From NCBI RefSeq assembly GCF_000003195.3, contig NC_012877.2, forward strand, positions 21,230,294 to 21,294,293: a stretch of 64,000 bases of DNA, read 5' to 3'. Below are positions 10,901 to 21,414 of the stretch, piece after piece. The stretch's first letter is position 1. The number at the start of each line of letters is the position of its first letter. Under the pieces are notes generated by a model, which was given only the letters and a program-made list of their open reading frames with translations, did no database searches and had not been told where the DNA came from. The DNA comes from Sorghum bicolor (Eukaryota > Streptophyta > Magnoliopsida > Poales > Poaceae). The position numbers and the translations under genes were made by a program.

Positions 10901-12528
10901 CCTTCGAGCTCCAAGCGAACCCCGAAGGCTAGGAAGGCAGCCAGGAGGTGGAGGTCCAGCAAGCCGGACTCGAGGAGCCCGAAGAAGAAGTTGAGTGCCC
11001 GAATCACGAGCCGGCCTCGTTCGTGAAAGGCAAGCCCCGGAGCATTCTAAGCCTCCCTCTATTTTCGAAAGTTTAGTTAATATGTTATATCTATTGATGC
11101 ATTACGTATAGGAGTTGTGATGAAACTGTTGCTGCATTCTACTCTATCCTTGTCTAGATAACTCACCTTCCCTGGTTGTAGAGTTAGGATCGAGTAGCAG
11201 CTTAGCTATGCTTTAATCGGTAGAAGTCGGGTGATATCCTGTCATCCGTGCGATATAGGGCTATGTCGAATCACGATGGTCTATATGTGCTATCGTGGAT
11301 GGAACCTGATTAAATTGACTTAAGCCGGGCGGAGTTTTGCAAGTGTGTAGTAACTCCGTCTGTGGCAGCTAAGGACCGATCGTTGTACGTCCTCTTGTCA
11401 TGTTGAACGCATGCCTGACACTTAGTTGGCCGGATAACTCGTTCCGACCGCAAAGCCGAGTAGTATGACTCACGCCGGAAGACCGGCAAGTATAAAGTGC
11501 GCACTACCGGGGGAAGTGCGGTGTGCGGGGGACCATTGGCGTAAGTCCAAAGGCAGGTGAGTTAAAATTCCTGACCTCCCTGGCAGAGTGGTAGCCCTGG
11601 GAGTGCGGCGCTGATCGGAGCCGCGATTCCTGAGTTGTACCAAAGGTGACCCTTTGGCTCTCCGGCAGGGGATGCTTGGGTGAGTGCTAGGAATAACCCT
11701 CCAGCTGGATAGGAATTCGATTCGAATCGCCGTCTCTCCCGGTTAGTGAGAACTTGACAGAGCAGCGGCAAACGTAGCATTCACTAATGAACTTGGTTCA
11801 TGATAATGATGATAGCAAGAAGAGCATATGATGAATTTGATATGGTTATTATTGTTTGTAATAATCAAGTGATGTGTTGTAGTACAGGTGCTAATCTAGT
11901 GATAGGCTGTTGATAAATAAATATGATGCTTCCAAAATAAATTAATTGTAACTTACGCTTTTGGCAAAGGGTGAGTCAACCAGCTCCACTTGACATTTAG
12001 CCTTGCATGATCCTTGGTGTCTTTTGTGTTTTACTAGACGGGTATGTCTAGCTGAGTACATTCTTGTACTCAGGGTTTATTCCCACCTGTTGCAGATGAC
12101 ATCTTCTATGACGGTTTCTGCAAGACCTGTCTCCATCCCGCTGGGGATGAGGACTAACCGTTGGGCACGGTTCTCTAATCCTCTCATCTATGATGCTTTT
12201 GGAAGGATGGCATAGACTCTGGCAGTAACTCGAACTTATGAACTGAACTTTGGAATGTGTGTGTAACTATTTTGCTTCCGCTACTTCGAACAAGTGTTGT
12301 AATAACTTAATACTCTGATGTGGTGCCGCTTCGACGGCAATGAATGAATATGTAACTTTCGCTGTGTTTTATGTTGAACTATTACGATCTTGGTTTGTTG
12401 CGAGTTGGTTTGAAGTCCTTCGTGATTTCGATTGACTACCGGGATTATATGGGCTCAAGTTTAGAAACTTGATTGCTTAGCGATCGTTTCTGCACTTGAA
12501 CTCTTATAATTTGGTCGGTTCTGTGACA
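7938..12528 (+). repeat. E1 3' LTR (4591 bp)
   Basis: It starts TGTAACACCCCAG and ends TGTGACA. Bases 7938-8630 are AT-rich. About 8640-9530 is GC-rich with gene-like composition but no convincing protein. About 9530-10870 is AT-rich and intron-like. A second short GC-rich block lies at 10870-11040, followed by the GGCAAGCC...GAGCATTCTAAG module (11031-11053) and the part that is also seen in the 5' LTR. Nothing in it encodes a recognisable protein. Confidence 0.95.
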
Positions 12529-13274
12529 TGTGCTATCGTCCAAGGGATCATGGGAGTCATGGTTACCTCTGGCTGAATTATCATACAATAACAGCTATCA
12601 AGAGAGTATCAAGATGGCTCCGTTCGAAGCTTTGTATGGTCGAAGGTGTAGAACTCCATTAAATTGGGTTGAACCTGGTGAAAGGAGATACTATGGTATC
12701 GACTTCGTGAATGAAGCAGAGAAAAAGGTGCAAATTATACAGCAGCATATGCGGGCAGCCTAATCGCGACAAAAGAGTTATGCTGATAAGAGAAGAAGAC
12801 CACTTGAATTCAAAGTAGGTGACTATGTGTACCTCAAGGTTACGCCAATGAAGAAAGTTCAACGTTTCCGAGTTCGAAGCAAGCTTGCACCCAGATATGT
12901 GGGACCGTATCAAATACTGGAGAGGAAAGGCCCCGTGGCCTACAAGATTCAGTTACCTGAAGAGTTGAGCTCGATCTTTCCGGTCTTCCATGTGTCACAA
13001 CTACGGAAATGTTTGAAAGCACCTGAGCAAAGGATTGAACCTCGAGGGATCAAAATAAAAAGCAGACTTAGAGTATAAAGAGCAGCCAGTGGGAATTGTG
13101 GATACCAAGGAACGAGTAACCCGAAACAGAGTTGTCAGAACATACAAGGTGGTGTGGAGTCATCATGACGATCGGGATGCCACCTGGGAAACTGAGGATT
13201 ATCTAAAAACAGTTTATCCAAAATTTCATAAGAAATGGTTTGTAACCCAAAATCTCGGGACGAGATTTCCCTAA
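12529..13274 (+). pseudogene. E2 integrase C-terminal part and chromodomain, broken
   Basis: The fragment begins inside the integrase (SSKGSW...LPLAEL, matching the segment after the third DDE residue in E1), continues through [11 protein letters not shown], a GPY-type motif (YVGPYQILERKG) and a chromodomain with YKVVWSHH and ATWETEDY. An in-frame TAA at 12761-12763 and a one-base frameshift in the A-rich stretch around 13050-13070 break it into three pieces. The upstream half was separated by the E1 insertion. It is a non-functional remnant closely related to E1 at the protein level. Confidence 0.88.
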
Positions 13275-13285
13275 GGGGGGAAGGG
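13250..13285 (+). promoter_or_regulatory. E2 hairpin and polypurine tract
   Basis: AAATCTCG-GGA-CGAGATTT (13250-13268) is a perfect 8-bp stem. AAGGGGGGAAGGG (13273-13285) is the polypurine tract, one base before the LTR. Confidence 0.85.
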
Positions 13286-13286
13286 C

Positions 13287-16200
13287 TGTAATAGCCTAGG
13301 TGTTAAGCATGCACTTAGCCTTATCAAAGCAATGCATAAGCATTTTCATCAAGCATAGCATCATGAGCATGTCATTCATCCCAAAATATGATTTTATGTG
13401 CTTTATTTCATGTGCTTTAAATATGCTACAAATATGATGCTTGCTTCTAAAATTGTGAAATATTCAAATTAGGTTGATTTATGTGTAAGAAGATTTAAGA
13501 ATATTTTTGTGCAAATTTTGGAGCAATAGAAATTGAGAAATGGAATTTATACAAAAATCACCAAAATGAATTTATTTGAAAACCTAGAACTAGTTTTAAT
13601 CTGTAATTCAAATTCTATTGGGAATTTGGTCTTGCTTATTAAAACAAAGTTGTAGAGTTTTTGTTTTGGAACAACTTTGCTTTTGGGGGCAAAAGCTGGA
13701 AATGATTTTATAATGGTCCAACTGAATTTAGAAAAGAATTTGAGAAAAGAAATTCAAAAAAAATGGAGAGGGGCAGGCGCTGCCGGGCCAACCCCGCCTC
13801 CCTTTCGGCCCAGACCGCGGCCCGGCCTGCCTCCCCCCTCCCCCTCTCTCCCGCGCGCGGACGCCCGCCTCATCCCAGCCAGCGTCGGCCACGTGGCGGC
13901 CGTACGCCGGCGAGGAGCGCGCCGCGGCCGGCCACCTCCACCCCCTGGTCGGGACGCCGACCCGCGCCCCCAGATGCCCTCCATCCATTCTGTCGCCCGC
14001 GTCTCTCCCTCCTCCCTCCACTCGCGAGCGCAACCGAAGTCGTAGAGCTTCGCCGCGCGCCATTGCCGGAGAAAGCCCCGCCGCTCGCCGCCGACAGCAC
14101 CAGAGCTTCAAGCTCACCGCCGAGAGCACCAGCGCACTCGCCGTCGCCGCGGTAAGCCCCTGCGTGCGCTCTACTGAGGTGAGAAGCAACCGTGCGCCGT
14201 GAATCGCTCGCCAGAGTTGCTCCGAGCTCGCCGGAGTGCTCCGCCGCGACGGATCTTGCTTTTCCCTGCCTCTTTTCGCTCGTTCTTTGGCGCGCTAGGT
14301 CAGTCGAGAGATGAGGAAGCTCATAGGGTGGTTTGTGTGCGCTCTACCGCACCGGAACGGCCTGGCCACGGCGAGCAGCGCCGCCGTGCCGCCATGCACG
14401 CTCGTCGGAGGTACCGCCGGGTGCGCCTCGATGGTGCTCACCCCGTGGCCGGGGACCTCACCGCCGGCGAGATCTGCTCGTCGGAGGTGTCCTCCCTCTC
14501 GGTCTCGCTGACCAGTGGGGTCAGAGGCCCACTGTCAGTCGCAGGGGGACCGTGTTGGGTGTAGATCTGGGCGTCTTTAGCGTTTTTGATCCCGATTTCG
14601 ATTTGATTTTCAGAAAATGATTTCCAGAAATCGATTTAAACATTGTAAAATCCATATCTTGAGTTCTACAGCTCCAAATTTGATGAGATCAATTTTGGTG
14701 TACTCCATAATTCCAGATCTATAGCATGGTGTAACTGCATGTCATGTTTGAACACTTTTCTGGACAGAAATAATTAATCCATGCTTTTGCTAAACTTAGA
14801 AAATGCATAGTAATTAAAATATGGCTCAGAAAAATGTGAAACTTGATTTGTTGACTCTGCATGTATGTTAACTCACTAGGAAAATATTGCTACACATTAT
14901 TGGTGTATAAATGAATTTATAGTGATTTAAATGCTTGCATGGCAGTGGTTTATGATTTTTAATAAAAATTTGGATCATGCAATTAATCTGCAAATTTTTG
15001 TGGATGTTTCTTATGATATTAGACAAATTGTAAAAATATGAAATCTGCTGTTTGACACTTATACCACAGTAGCTCAAAATAAGTATCCAAAAATTATGAA
15101 AAATTTATAGTAGACTTTATGCTTGACTGGAAGTCTCCTGTAATTTTTGTGGAATTTATTGATGAACAGAACTGCATGCAAATTTTGATGGGCCTAGAAA
15201 TGAATAAAGAAAAATTATGAATTGTTATATATAGGTTAAATAGAATAAGAAGGGGTTTGGTGTTTCTTTGAAGCATCATGTGGGTTGCTGGTTACACTTG
15301 AAAACAATTTGTAGAAGAGAATGCAATAGATGTTTAATTCAATTGTCTGTTCTTGGATGATGTTGACTACCTTGTAATGAGCATGACCAAGTGAATCACC
15401 TATGCATCATGTCATGATCATTTGGTACCTTCTCATACAAGCATCCACTCGGGCATCTCGCACTCCACTCATGAGCACACATGCATCATACAGGCTCGCA
15501 GGAGAACGAGGTGGGACCCGAGGAGCCAGAGGAGATTCAGGAGCAGGAACCTCCGGAAGCACCGGAACCCGGAGAGGAGCTACAGGGGTGTCCAGATCAA
15601 CGGCCCAGCAAGTTTGAGAAAGGCAAGCCCCGGAGCATTCTAAGTCTCCCTATTCTCGCTAACTTACATGATATACTATGCTTGTTCTACTATATTGCAT
15701 TTAAGTGATAGGAGTTCGTTGATACCGTTGATGCATTGGTACTCCTTGATATCACCCCTCGTTTATCTACCTTGTCCTATGTAGATAGGCACGGAGTCTA
15801 TGCTTAGCTTGCTTAGTCCGGTAGAAGTTGGGTGATTCCCTGTCACCTGCGAGATATAGGTGGATACCTACTTGTTTAAGCAGTGGTTGCTTTGGGAAAA
15901 GAATAACCAAGTGTGGAATGGAATTGGAGACCGGGCAGGGTCTTATGGTGGGTTGACCATAGTGCCCCTGCCTGTGTCGATTAAGGACCGATCGTTGACG
16001 GCCCTCTTGTCATGTTGAACGCATGCCCCACATTTAGCTGGAAGGATAAGTCGTTCCGACCGCGAAGCCTAAGCACTATCCGGGCCGGGAATCGGCCCGA
16101 TGTACGCGCTGTATTGGTGATGGTTGAGGAGAACGACGAGGGCGCGGCGCGCAACCTTGGTATACCTTGGATACCTCGGTCGCCGGAACGGTCCTCGAGT

Positions 16201-17133
16201 ACGGGTGGTGCCCGTCGAACCCACGAATTGGTCCTGGATAGTGCAATACGGTGACCTGTAGCTCACTTGATCAGTGAGTGTGGTTTGTGTGGGGAATAAA
16301 CTCGCCAGCTGGTTAGAAATCGATTCGAATCGCCATCGCTCCTGGATAGTGAGCACTTGACATGAGCCCTGTCCTCGTAGTAAGGACTATGGAACACTTG
16401 GGTTATAAAGATAAATGGTTTCATGAATGCCATGATGAGGTACCATCGTATTGCTACACTTGATTGTAATAGTGCAGGTGCAAACCTAGAAAATAGGTAA
16501 TGATACTGTCAACTTGAGCAAATTAAAAGAAGAAAGGTTTATGTAAGGCATGTTAATAGCATCTTGCAGTTATGCAAAAAGGTTGTCAGCGACCCCACTA
16601 TATAGCCTTCATGATCCTTGCTGACTCTTTATTTTCAGTTTATGATGGGTAAGTCTAGCTGAGTACATCCTCGTACTCAGGGTTCTATTCCCATGTTGTT
16701 TTGCAGATGGTCAAATGTACTATGGTTATTGCATCCTCTGTCTGTACCCAGCCATGGGTGATGACTAGACCAAGGGCGATGGTCACTCCGTCTTCTCTTC
16801 TGCTTTTGTGGGAATGACCGAATTATGGCACTGTATCAGACTAAGTGTGTGTGTTGTATTTTCGAACTATGAAGCTTCCGCTACTTGAAGAACTGGGTTT
16901 GTAATAATTTCTAAGAACTCCGATGTATTGTATGAATGTTTTCGAACTGGGATGTAATTGTGGATGGTGACCGCTAAACTTATTACGATCTTGGCTGTTT
17001 GTATGCTATGTGGTTTGAAATCCTTCGAGATTTCACGGATTACCGGGATTATATGGGTTTAAGCTCTATGGTTTGACTATGCAAATGGTCACTGTTAGGC
17101 TTAATCTCTTATAATTTGGTCGGTTCTGTTACA
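13287..17133 (+). repeat. E2 3' LTR (3847 bp)
   Basis: It starts TGTAATAGCC and ends TGTTACA. As in E1, a GC-rich block (about 13770-14560) follows an AT-rich start, then an intron-like AT-rich stretch (14570-15480), a short GC-rich block (15490-15620) and the module GGCAAGCC...GAGCATTCTAAG (15621-15643). The conserved CTGAGTAC hairpin is at 16659-16680. ORFs of 60-150 codons in the GC-rich block run on several frames at once and are composition artefacts. Confidence 0.9.
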
Positions 17134-18292
17134 GGTCTTCGTAAGGCATCCATGCCCGCTGTTCTCTGGTCACACCCTCGTACAGAGTTTGGAAGAATCG
17201 GCTAACCTGGTCTTCGTTACCACTAGTGCCAGGTAAGACTATGGCCGCTTTGCCAAAATTCAGGGGAGAGTGAGTTGCCGATTCTTCTTCATCCAGTTCA
17301 TAATCTTTGGATATGTCCCTGGGAAAGCGTTGTGCAAAGAGGTCGAATTCAAGGCGCTTGTGCATGTGGAGATTAAGCAACATGTTGATAAACCACCAAG
17401 GAGCCCCTAAGTTGCCGATGGGTTGGCCGAGCAGAAGTTTCCTGGCTACTTGGTGAAGGAGGTGATAAGCCGAGCCGAGCAGGTATCGACCAAGAGGAAA
17501 TCGGCCGCCATCGGCTAGTCTTTCTGCTACCGATAAGTAAACAGAAGTTGGTCCTACCGATCGGCCACAGAATACAAATTTATCCAGCCACATGTTCACA
17601 AAAGTGGTCTATTCCTTTGCATTGATAGGACCTGTTCTTCAGTACTTCTAAATGTACCCTGACCAACCGCCGATAGCACGAGTTTCCACCTTAGCGCTGG
17701 GTTTGGTGTCGAACAGGTGGCTGTTATCGGCGGTGGATATATCTAAGCCGGTGAGCATAAGTACATCGTCAAGTGTAGGAGAAGCAGGGTCATGGCTAAA
17801 CACAAAAGCATTGAGTGTGTTTGACCAAAAGTATGAAGCAGCGATCAGCAGTGACTCGTTCCTCTCCATATCGGCAAGGGACAACCTAATGCACTGGTCC
17901 AATTTTTGCTCGCCCCATTGGACTTCATTTGAATGACTGACTCTCAAGAACCAATCTTTCCATCCCTTGGTAGGACTGGGCCAGAAACGGAAGGCATCCT
18001 TCCATAGATCTAGGGAGAAATTTTCGGCTCTAAAAGGAACTCTGTTTGTCTCTACGTTTATCAGATCGGTGGGATCTGGGTTTCCTAGCGGGCCAAGACA
18101 TTGGAGGTGAGGTTGATCGGTAGGAATAATGATCTTATCGGCCAGATCCTAAAGGTTTGTGAGGATAAAAGAAAAAACAAAGAAGAAAAAGGAGTATTCA
18201 GTAAAAGAAATCGCGGATGAACAGGAGTACGGTAAAGATGTAGAAAAGAAGGGTAGTGAACTGACCTCAGGCACGGTGAAGTTGATGGCCAT
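17134..18292 (-). pseudogene. Antisense plant-mobile-domain (PMD, PF10536-like) gene, decayed and truncated
   Basis: A short first exon (18292-18266, starting MAINFTVPE) is followed by a 117-bp GT...AG intron (18265-18149) and a long second exon from 18148. The second exon reads through LWKDAFRFWPSP, a TLDDVLMLTGLDI segment, GGWSGYI and NMWLDKFVFCG, which are hallmarks of the plant mobile domain, a domain shared by MAIN/MAIL-type host proteins and by transposable elements. Three in-frame stops lie between 17650 and 17600 (TAG, TGA, TAG). At 17133 the gene is cut by the E2 insertion, so its C-terminal half lies elsewhere. The one conserved frame over 1 kb, despite stops, shows that it was once under coding constraint. 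No catalytic function of the domain can be claimed. Confidence 0.75.
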
Positions 18293-18851
18293 TTTCTTGC
18301 GAGGAAGATGATTGGAGACTTGGGAGATTGGTGAAGAAGGCCTTCGTTGAAGTTCTTGGAGTCCTCGGGTGGTGCCGCCGCCGTGAAAGTGGATTTTGGG
18401 CTGTAGAATGACAAGATGGAGAAGGAGTACCCGAGAAGGAAGTATTTATAGGAGAAAATGGACACGGGCAAATTTGACTTATCACTTTACCGCATCCGTG
18501 AAATCCGAGGGTGTTCAGGTAGATATGGTAACTATTTGCGCAGTAATCAAGGGATTGTGCAGGTGATTTGACAGCAAGCGGTCACGATTTTGGAGATATT
18601 TCATTGTGCGGGATCTCTTCGTTGGTCCATCGATAGTTCCTTCTAACGGTAATATTGCCAATGGGAGCATAAAGTGGAGAGATTCGGTTCGGGAGGTTGA
18701 GGAATTTGAGGAATCTGCAGGAGAATCGGGCCAAGGTTGTTCAGATTTAACGGTCGGTTACCAAATTGGGAGAATTAATTGCGAAAAGGCATCATTACTG
18801 CAGAGAATTTTGGAGCATTAATGATTTTATACTCTGAAATTGGGGGGCATG
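18293..18851. other. E3 spacer between the antisense gene and the 3' LTR
   Basis: It holds the presumed 5' UTR and promoter of the antisense gene and, at its right end, the polypurine tract (18841-18851). No other coding signal is visible. Confidence 0.6.
18443..18450 (-). promoter_or_regulatory. TATA box of the antisense PMD gene
   Basis: TATAAATA on the - strand lies about 150 bp upstream of the PMD ATG (18292), a normal distance for a plant promoter with a 5' UTR. This suggests the antisense gene had its own promoter independent of the LTR. Confidence 0.5.
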
Positions 18852-19611
18852 TGTTGACACCGTTTTTAGACACGTACCCAGGGACCAGTATAGTATAGAA
18901 CGGCAGGTGGAGCAATGGTAACTAGTCTGCAGAGAAGTTGCCGATGAGGGTGGTTGCCGATGAAGAGACGATTGAATGTGACTAAGTCCAGAGGTGGTGA
19001 CGTATTCTTACCAATGATCAGTATCAGTGTTTGTCGATGGCCATAACAGGAGGTCTGCCAATGACTCTGAAGGAAAGCGTGGAGATTGCCGATTGATGTG
19101 TGGCGGTGTCCCGGTCGGTTACAAGGGGATAGTTTTATGTTTTCCTTAGTTATTTAAATTTGTTTTGTATACGGATTCTTTTTAATTTGGAATTGGAGTC
19201 CTAGTCGTGTCTGATTGTAGCTCTTTGAGCAGGGTATAAATGTAGACCCTAAGGATTTGTAACGAAGAATCAATCAATCAATCAAACACAAGTTTTTACT
19301 CATATTCCAGCATCTACTTTTTCGACGACTTCGTCATATTTTCCTTTTTACTATGAGTTCTTAGGAATTTGTCGACTTAAGCTCGGCGTATTCTCGAGTT
19401 CCGCGTGAATACCTCTTGGCCGTGACATCCGGGCGCATCGCTGTTGTCAGGACCAAAGTGTTCGAGTTATCACCTTTGCCGATAGTAAGGTCAAATCGGC
19501 TGGTACGCCTTAACGTCTGAATCGGGTATTAGCCCTTTATGTTTGCAGATCATCTTTTGCATCAACAAGTTGAGATAAGGGCTAGGAAGCTCTCACTACG
19601 GTCCTACAACA
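18852..19611 (+). repeat. E3 3' LTR (760 bp)
   Basis: It begins TGTTG and ends CAACA, a perfect 5-bp terminal inverted repeat. A TATA box (TATAAA at 19235-19240) sits about 375 bp before the end. The left boundary is fixed by the polypurine tract. The right boundary rests on the CAACA end and on the start of unrelated LTR sequence at 19612. Confidence 0.75.
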
Positions 19612-20552
19612 CCAATTTGAACGTGGTGAAATACGTCGACCATCAGGACTGTCACGATCCTGGGGCTACCACAACAATACGTTGGACTTTGTGCAATTCT
19701 AGGTAATTGGAAGACTAAGCACCAAGCTTAACCTATTAATTACTACTCTAGCGCTGCAAGATCTAGAGCACTCAATGCAAGCAAGAATCCAAAAAATAAC
19801 TTAAAGGTAAATATGGAAATTAAATAAGAACTCAGGAATTATAGAATTGATGTACGTAGAGATTAACCAAAGACGAACTAGTTGCTGCAAATATACAATG
19901 TTAAGGAAGATCCGACAGATCTGGATCCTCCCTGGCTCTCTCCTCTTCTCTCTCACTCTAATCTAGATAGAACTAGACAACTAGAACTAGAACTAGATGA
20001 AATAGAACTATAACTAGATGAACTAGTGGGACCTCTACTTCTCTACTTGATGAAACCCTAGTTTTTACTCTAGAGATAGCTAATGAAGAAGATGAAGGAG
20101 ATGCCTCTAGTGGGGTCAGGGTCTTTATTTATAGCCCCCTAGGAAGCACCACAGCCCTTAGATCAAACTGACTTAAATGTGCACTTAAGATTAAACCTCA
20201 AGGTCGGCGGTGGCAGGATCCGCGAGGTTGGCTGTGATTGTCCACAGGGGTCGGGCGGCCGCCCAAACCAGGTGTACAGTTGGTGTGGCTTCCAAATTGG
20301 CCCCACATTGCAAGGTGACCTCCTTGAGTCTTCTAGATTGTTCTGGAGTTGATGTTTGGGTCTTCTCTTTATGTAAATTTGACATGTGGACCTCCTTTTG
20401 TTCTTATTCCGATAACCCCCTGCAGAAATAGACAATCACCAAAACTTGTGGAATTCTGTTAGTAATAACTCCTACAGCTAGATGATATTCTAATTTTAGT
20501 CCTTTCGCATGCTATGTTGACGGTTAAAAAGAGTACTTATCTACTGTCAACA
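19612..20552 (-). repeat. E4: truncated LTR related to the E6/E7 LTRs
   Basis: The right end reads ACTGTCAACA, as in the E6 and E7 LTRs. Inner landmarks also match: a CTAAGCACCA...GCTTA stretch near 19714, ACCCCCTGCAGAAATAGACAA near 20415 and CACCAAAACT...GGAATTCTG near 20437. On the - strand it would begin TGTTGACAGT. The other end is missing and the homology stops at the tip of the E3 LTR. No partner LTR or coding region is visible. It is a distinct family, only moderately similar to E6 and E7. Confidence 0.65.
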
Positions 20553-21414
20553 ATGACTGGATTGATTGATGTACGTTGTTAGGTAGGTTTTAATGTTTGG
20601 TGTACGCTTGGTTGTTGTGATTCTTGGGACCAGTTCTTTTCTTTAATTTTCATCCTTTCATTTAACGTTGCGCTACCTTCAGTGCTTATTGGCAGAGGTT
20701 GTATAATCCCTGATGCCTGAATCTCTTTTAGGTCTTTGTTAGGGGTAATTGTTTGCTTTGCTGGTCGAGTTGCGATGCCTAATGTGGACAGGGCTTTTTC
20801 ACTCTTGACCGTATTTGCCTTGCTGCCCGGTTGATTTGCCAGGTCTTTTGCTAAGGCATTGGTGCTTCTTCACCGTTGAGGACATTTCGAGCAATTTTTA
20901 GACTTCGGCTTTAAGCTGCGGAGGGTCCTTATTTTGCGTGATGCCTGTCTAATGTTACAGTCCCGTTACTTGCTATTTTTGACTTAAGTTATGTTTCGTT
21001 TTCTGGGGTGATACCTCTTTATATGTTTGAGGTTTTTACATAGGTTCTGCCTTGTTAAAAACCTCACCTCCGTTAGGAGTACCCCTGTGAGGAAAAGAGT
21101 GCAGACCATGATTTTACAATAGAGAAAAGGAAAATGTATTCTATAAAAGAACTTGGCCGCCTTTGCTTATTTTGCGAAGGTCATCCTTACATTTAAATGT
21201 AAAATCTACAAAGATTCTCTATGTTCTATGTGTGATCAGAGGTTGTCCTAATTTGATCTTTTAGATGGAATTATCTTGGTCTTCCTGCTTGCATCGCGGT
21301 GTAGGGTCCTTCCCACTTGGGTTGAAGCTTCCCAGCATTTGGAGAGTTCCCCTTTCTTCTCAACACTAAATTTCCGTCTTGTATGTTCTTTCATACGACC
21401 TTGCGGTCTCTCCA
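20553..21414 (-). other. E5 3' non-coding region
   Basis: This stretch lies downstream of integrase in E5. It includes a segment near 21047-21105 (AAAAACCTCACC...AGGAGTACCCC). I see no ORF, tract or LTR boundary here that can be defended. Confidence 0.5.

Larger units (their letters stand above)
1..12528 (+). mobile_element. E1: Tekay/Del-type chromovirus, nearly complete (5' LTR truncated by window)
   Basis: The element consists of the last 1267 bp of a 5' LTR, a 6670-bp internal region (1268-7937) and a full 3' LTR (7938-12528). Internal order is primer site, extra coiled-coil ORF, gag, PR, RT, RH, INT, chromodomain, polypurine tract. Chromodomain after INT, LTRs over 4 kb and a Met-type primer site are the known pattern of the Tekay/Del lineage. 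The visible parts of the two LTRs align without net indel (offset 11261) and differ at about 11 sites (roughly 0.9%), so insertion is recent. The 3' LTR is followed by TGTGC (12529-12533), the expected 5-bp target duplication; its partner lies left of the window. Confidence 0.92.
12529..17133 (+). mobile_element. E2: older Tekay-type chromovirus, 3' part, host of the E1 insertion
   Basis: Directly after the E1 LTR the sequence resumes in the middle of a chromovirus integrase, continues through a chromodomain and a polypurine tract, and ends with a 3847-bp LTR. E1 therefore inserted in the E2 integrase, and the rest of E2 (5' LTR, gag, most of pol) must lie left of the window. E2 has stops and a frameshift that E1 lacks, consistent with greater age. 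The base run after the E2 LTR is GGTCT (17134-17138), the candidate right target duplication. Confidence 0.88.
17134..19611 (+). mobile_element. E3: Tat-like element, 3' end with antisense PMD gene and 3' LTR
   Basis: The polypurine tract TGGGGGGCATG (18841-18851) directly precedes an LTR that begins TGTTG and ends CAACA, so the element is on the + strand and this is its 3' end. Between the E2 insertion and this tract lies a gene-like reading frame on the opposite strand. An antisense extra ORF between pol and the 3' LTR is known for the Tat lineage of plant Ty3/gypsy elements, and plant-mobile-domain similarity has been reported for such ORFs; I recall this but could not check it. The 5' portion of E3 is outside the window, beyond E2. 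Confidence 0.7.

Noticed and set aside
13677..14620. Several ORFs of 70-150 codons on both strands in the E2 LTR
   Set aside because: They overlap in many frames of a GC-rich block, are rich in Arg, Pro and Ala, and show no domain. GC-rich composition alone explains them.
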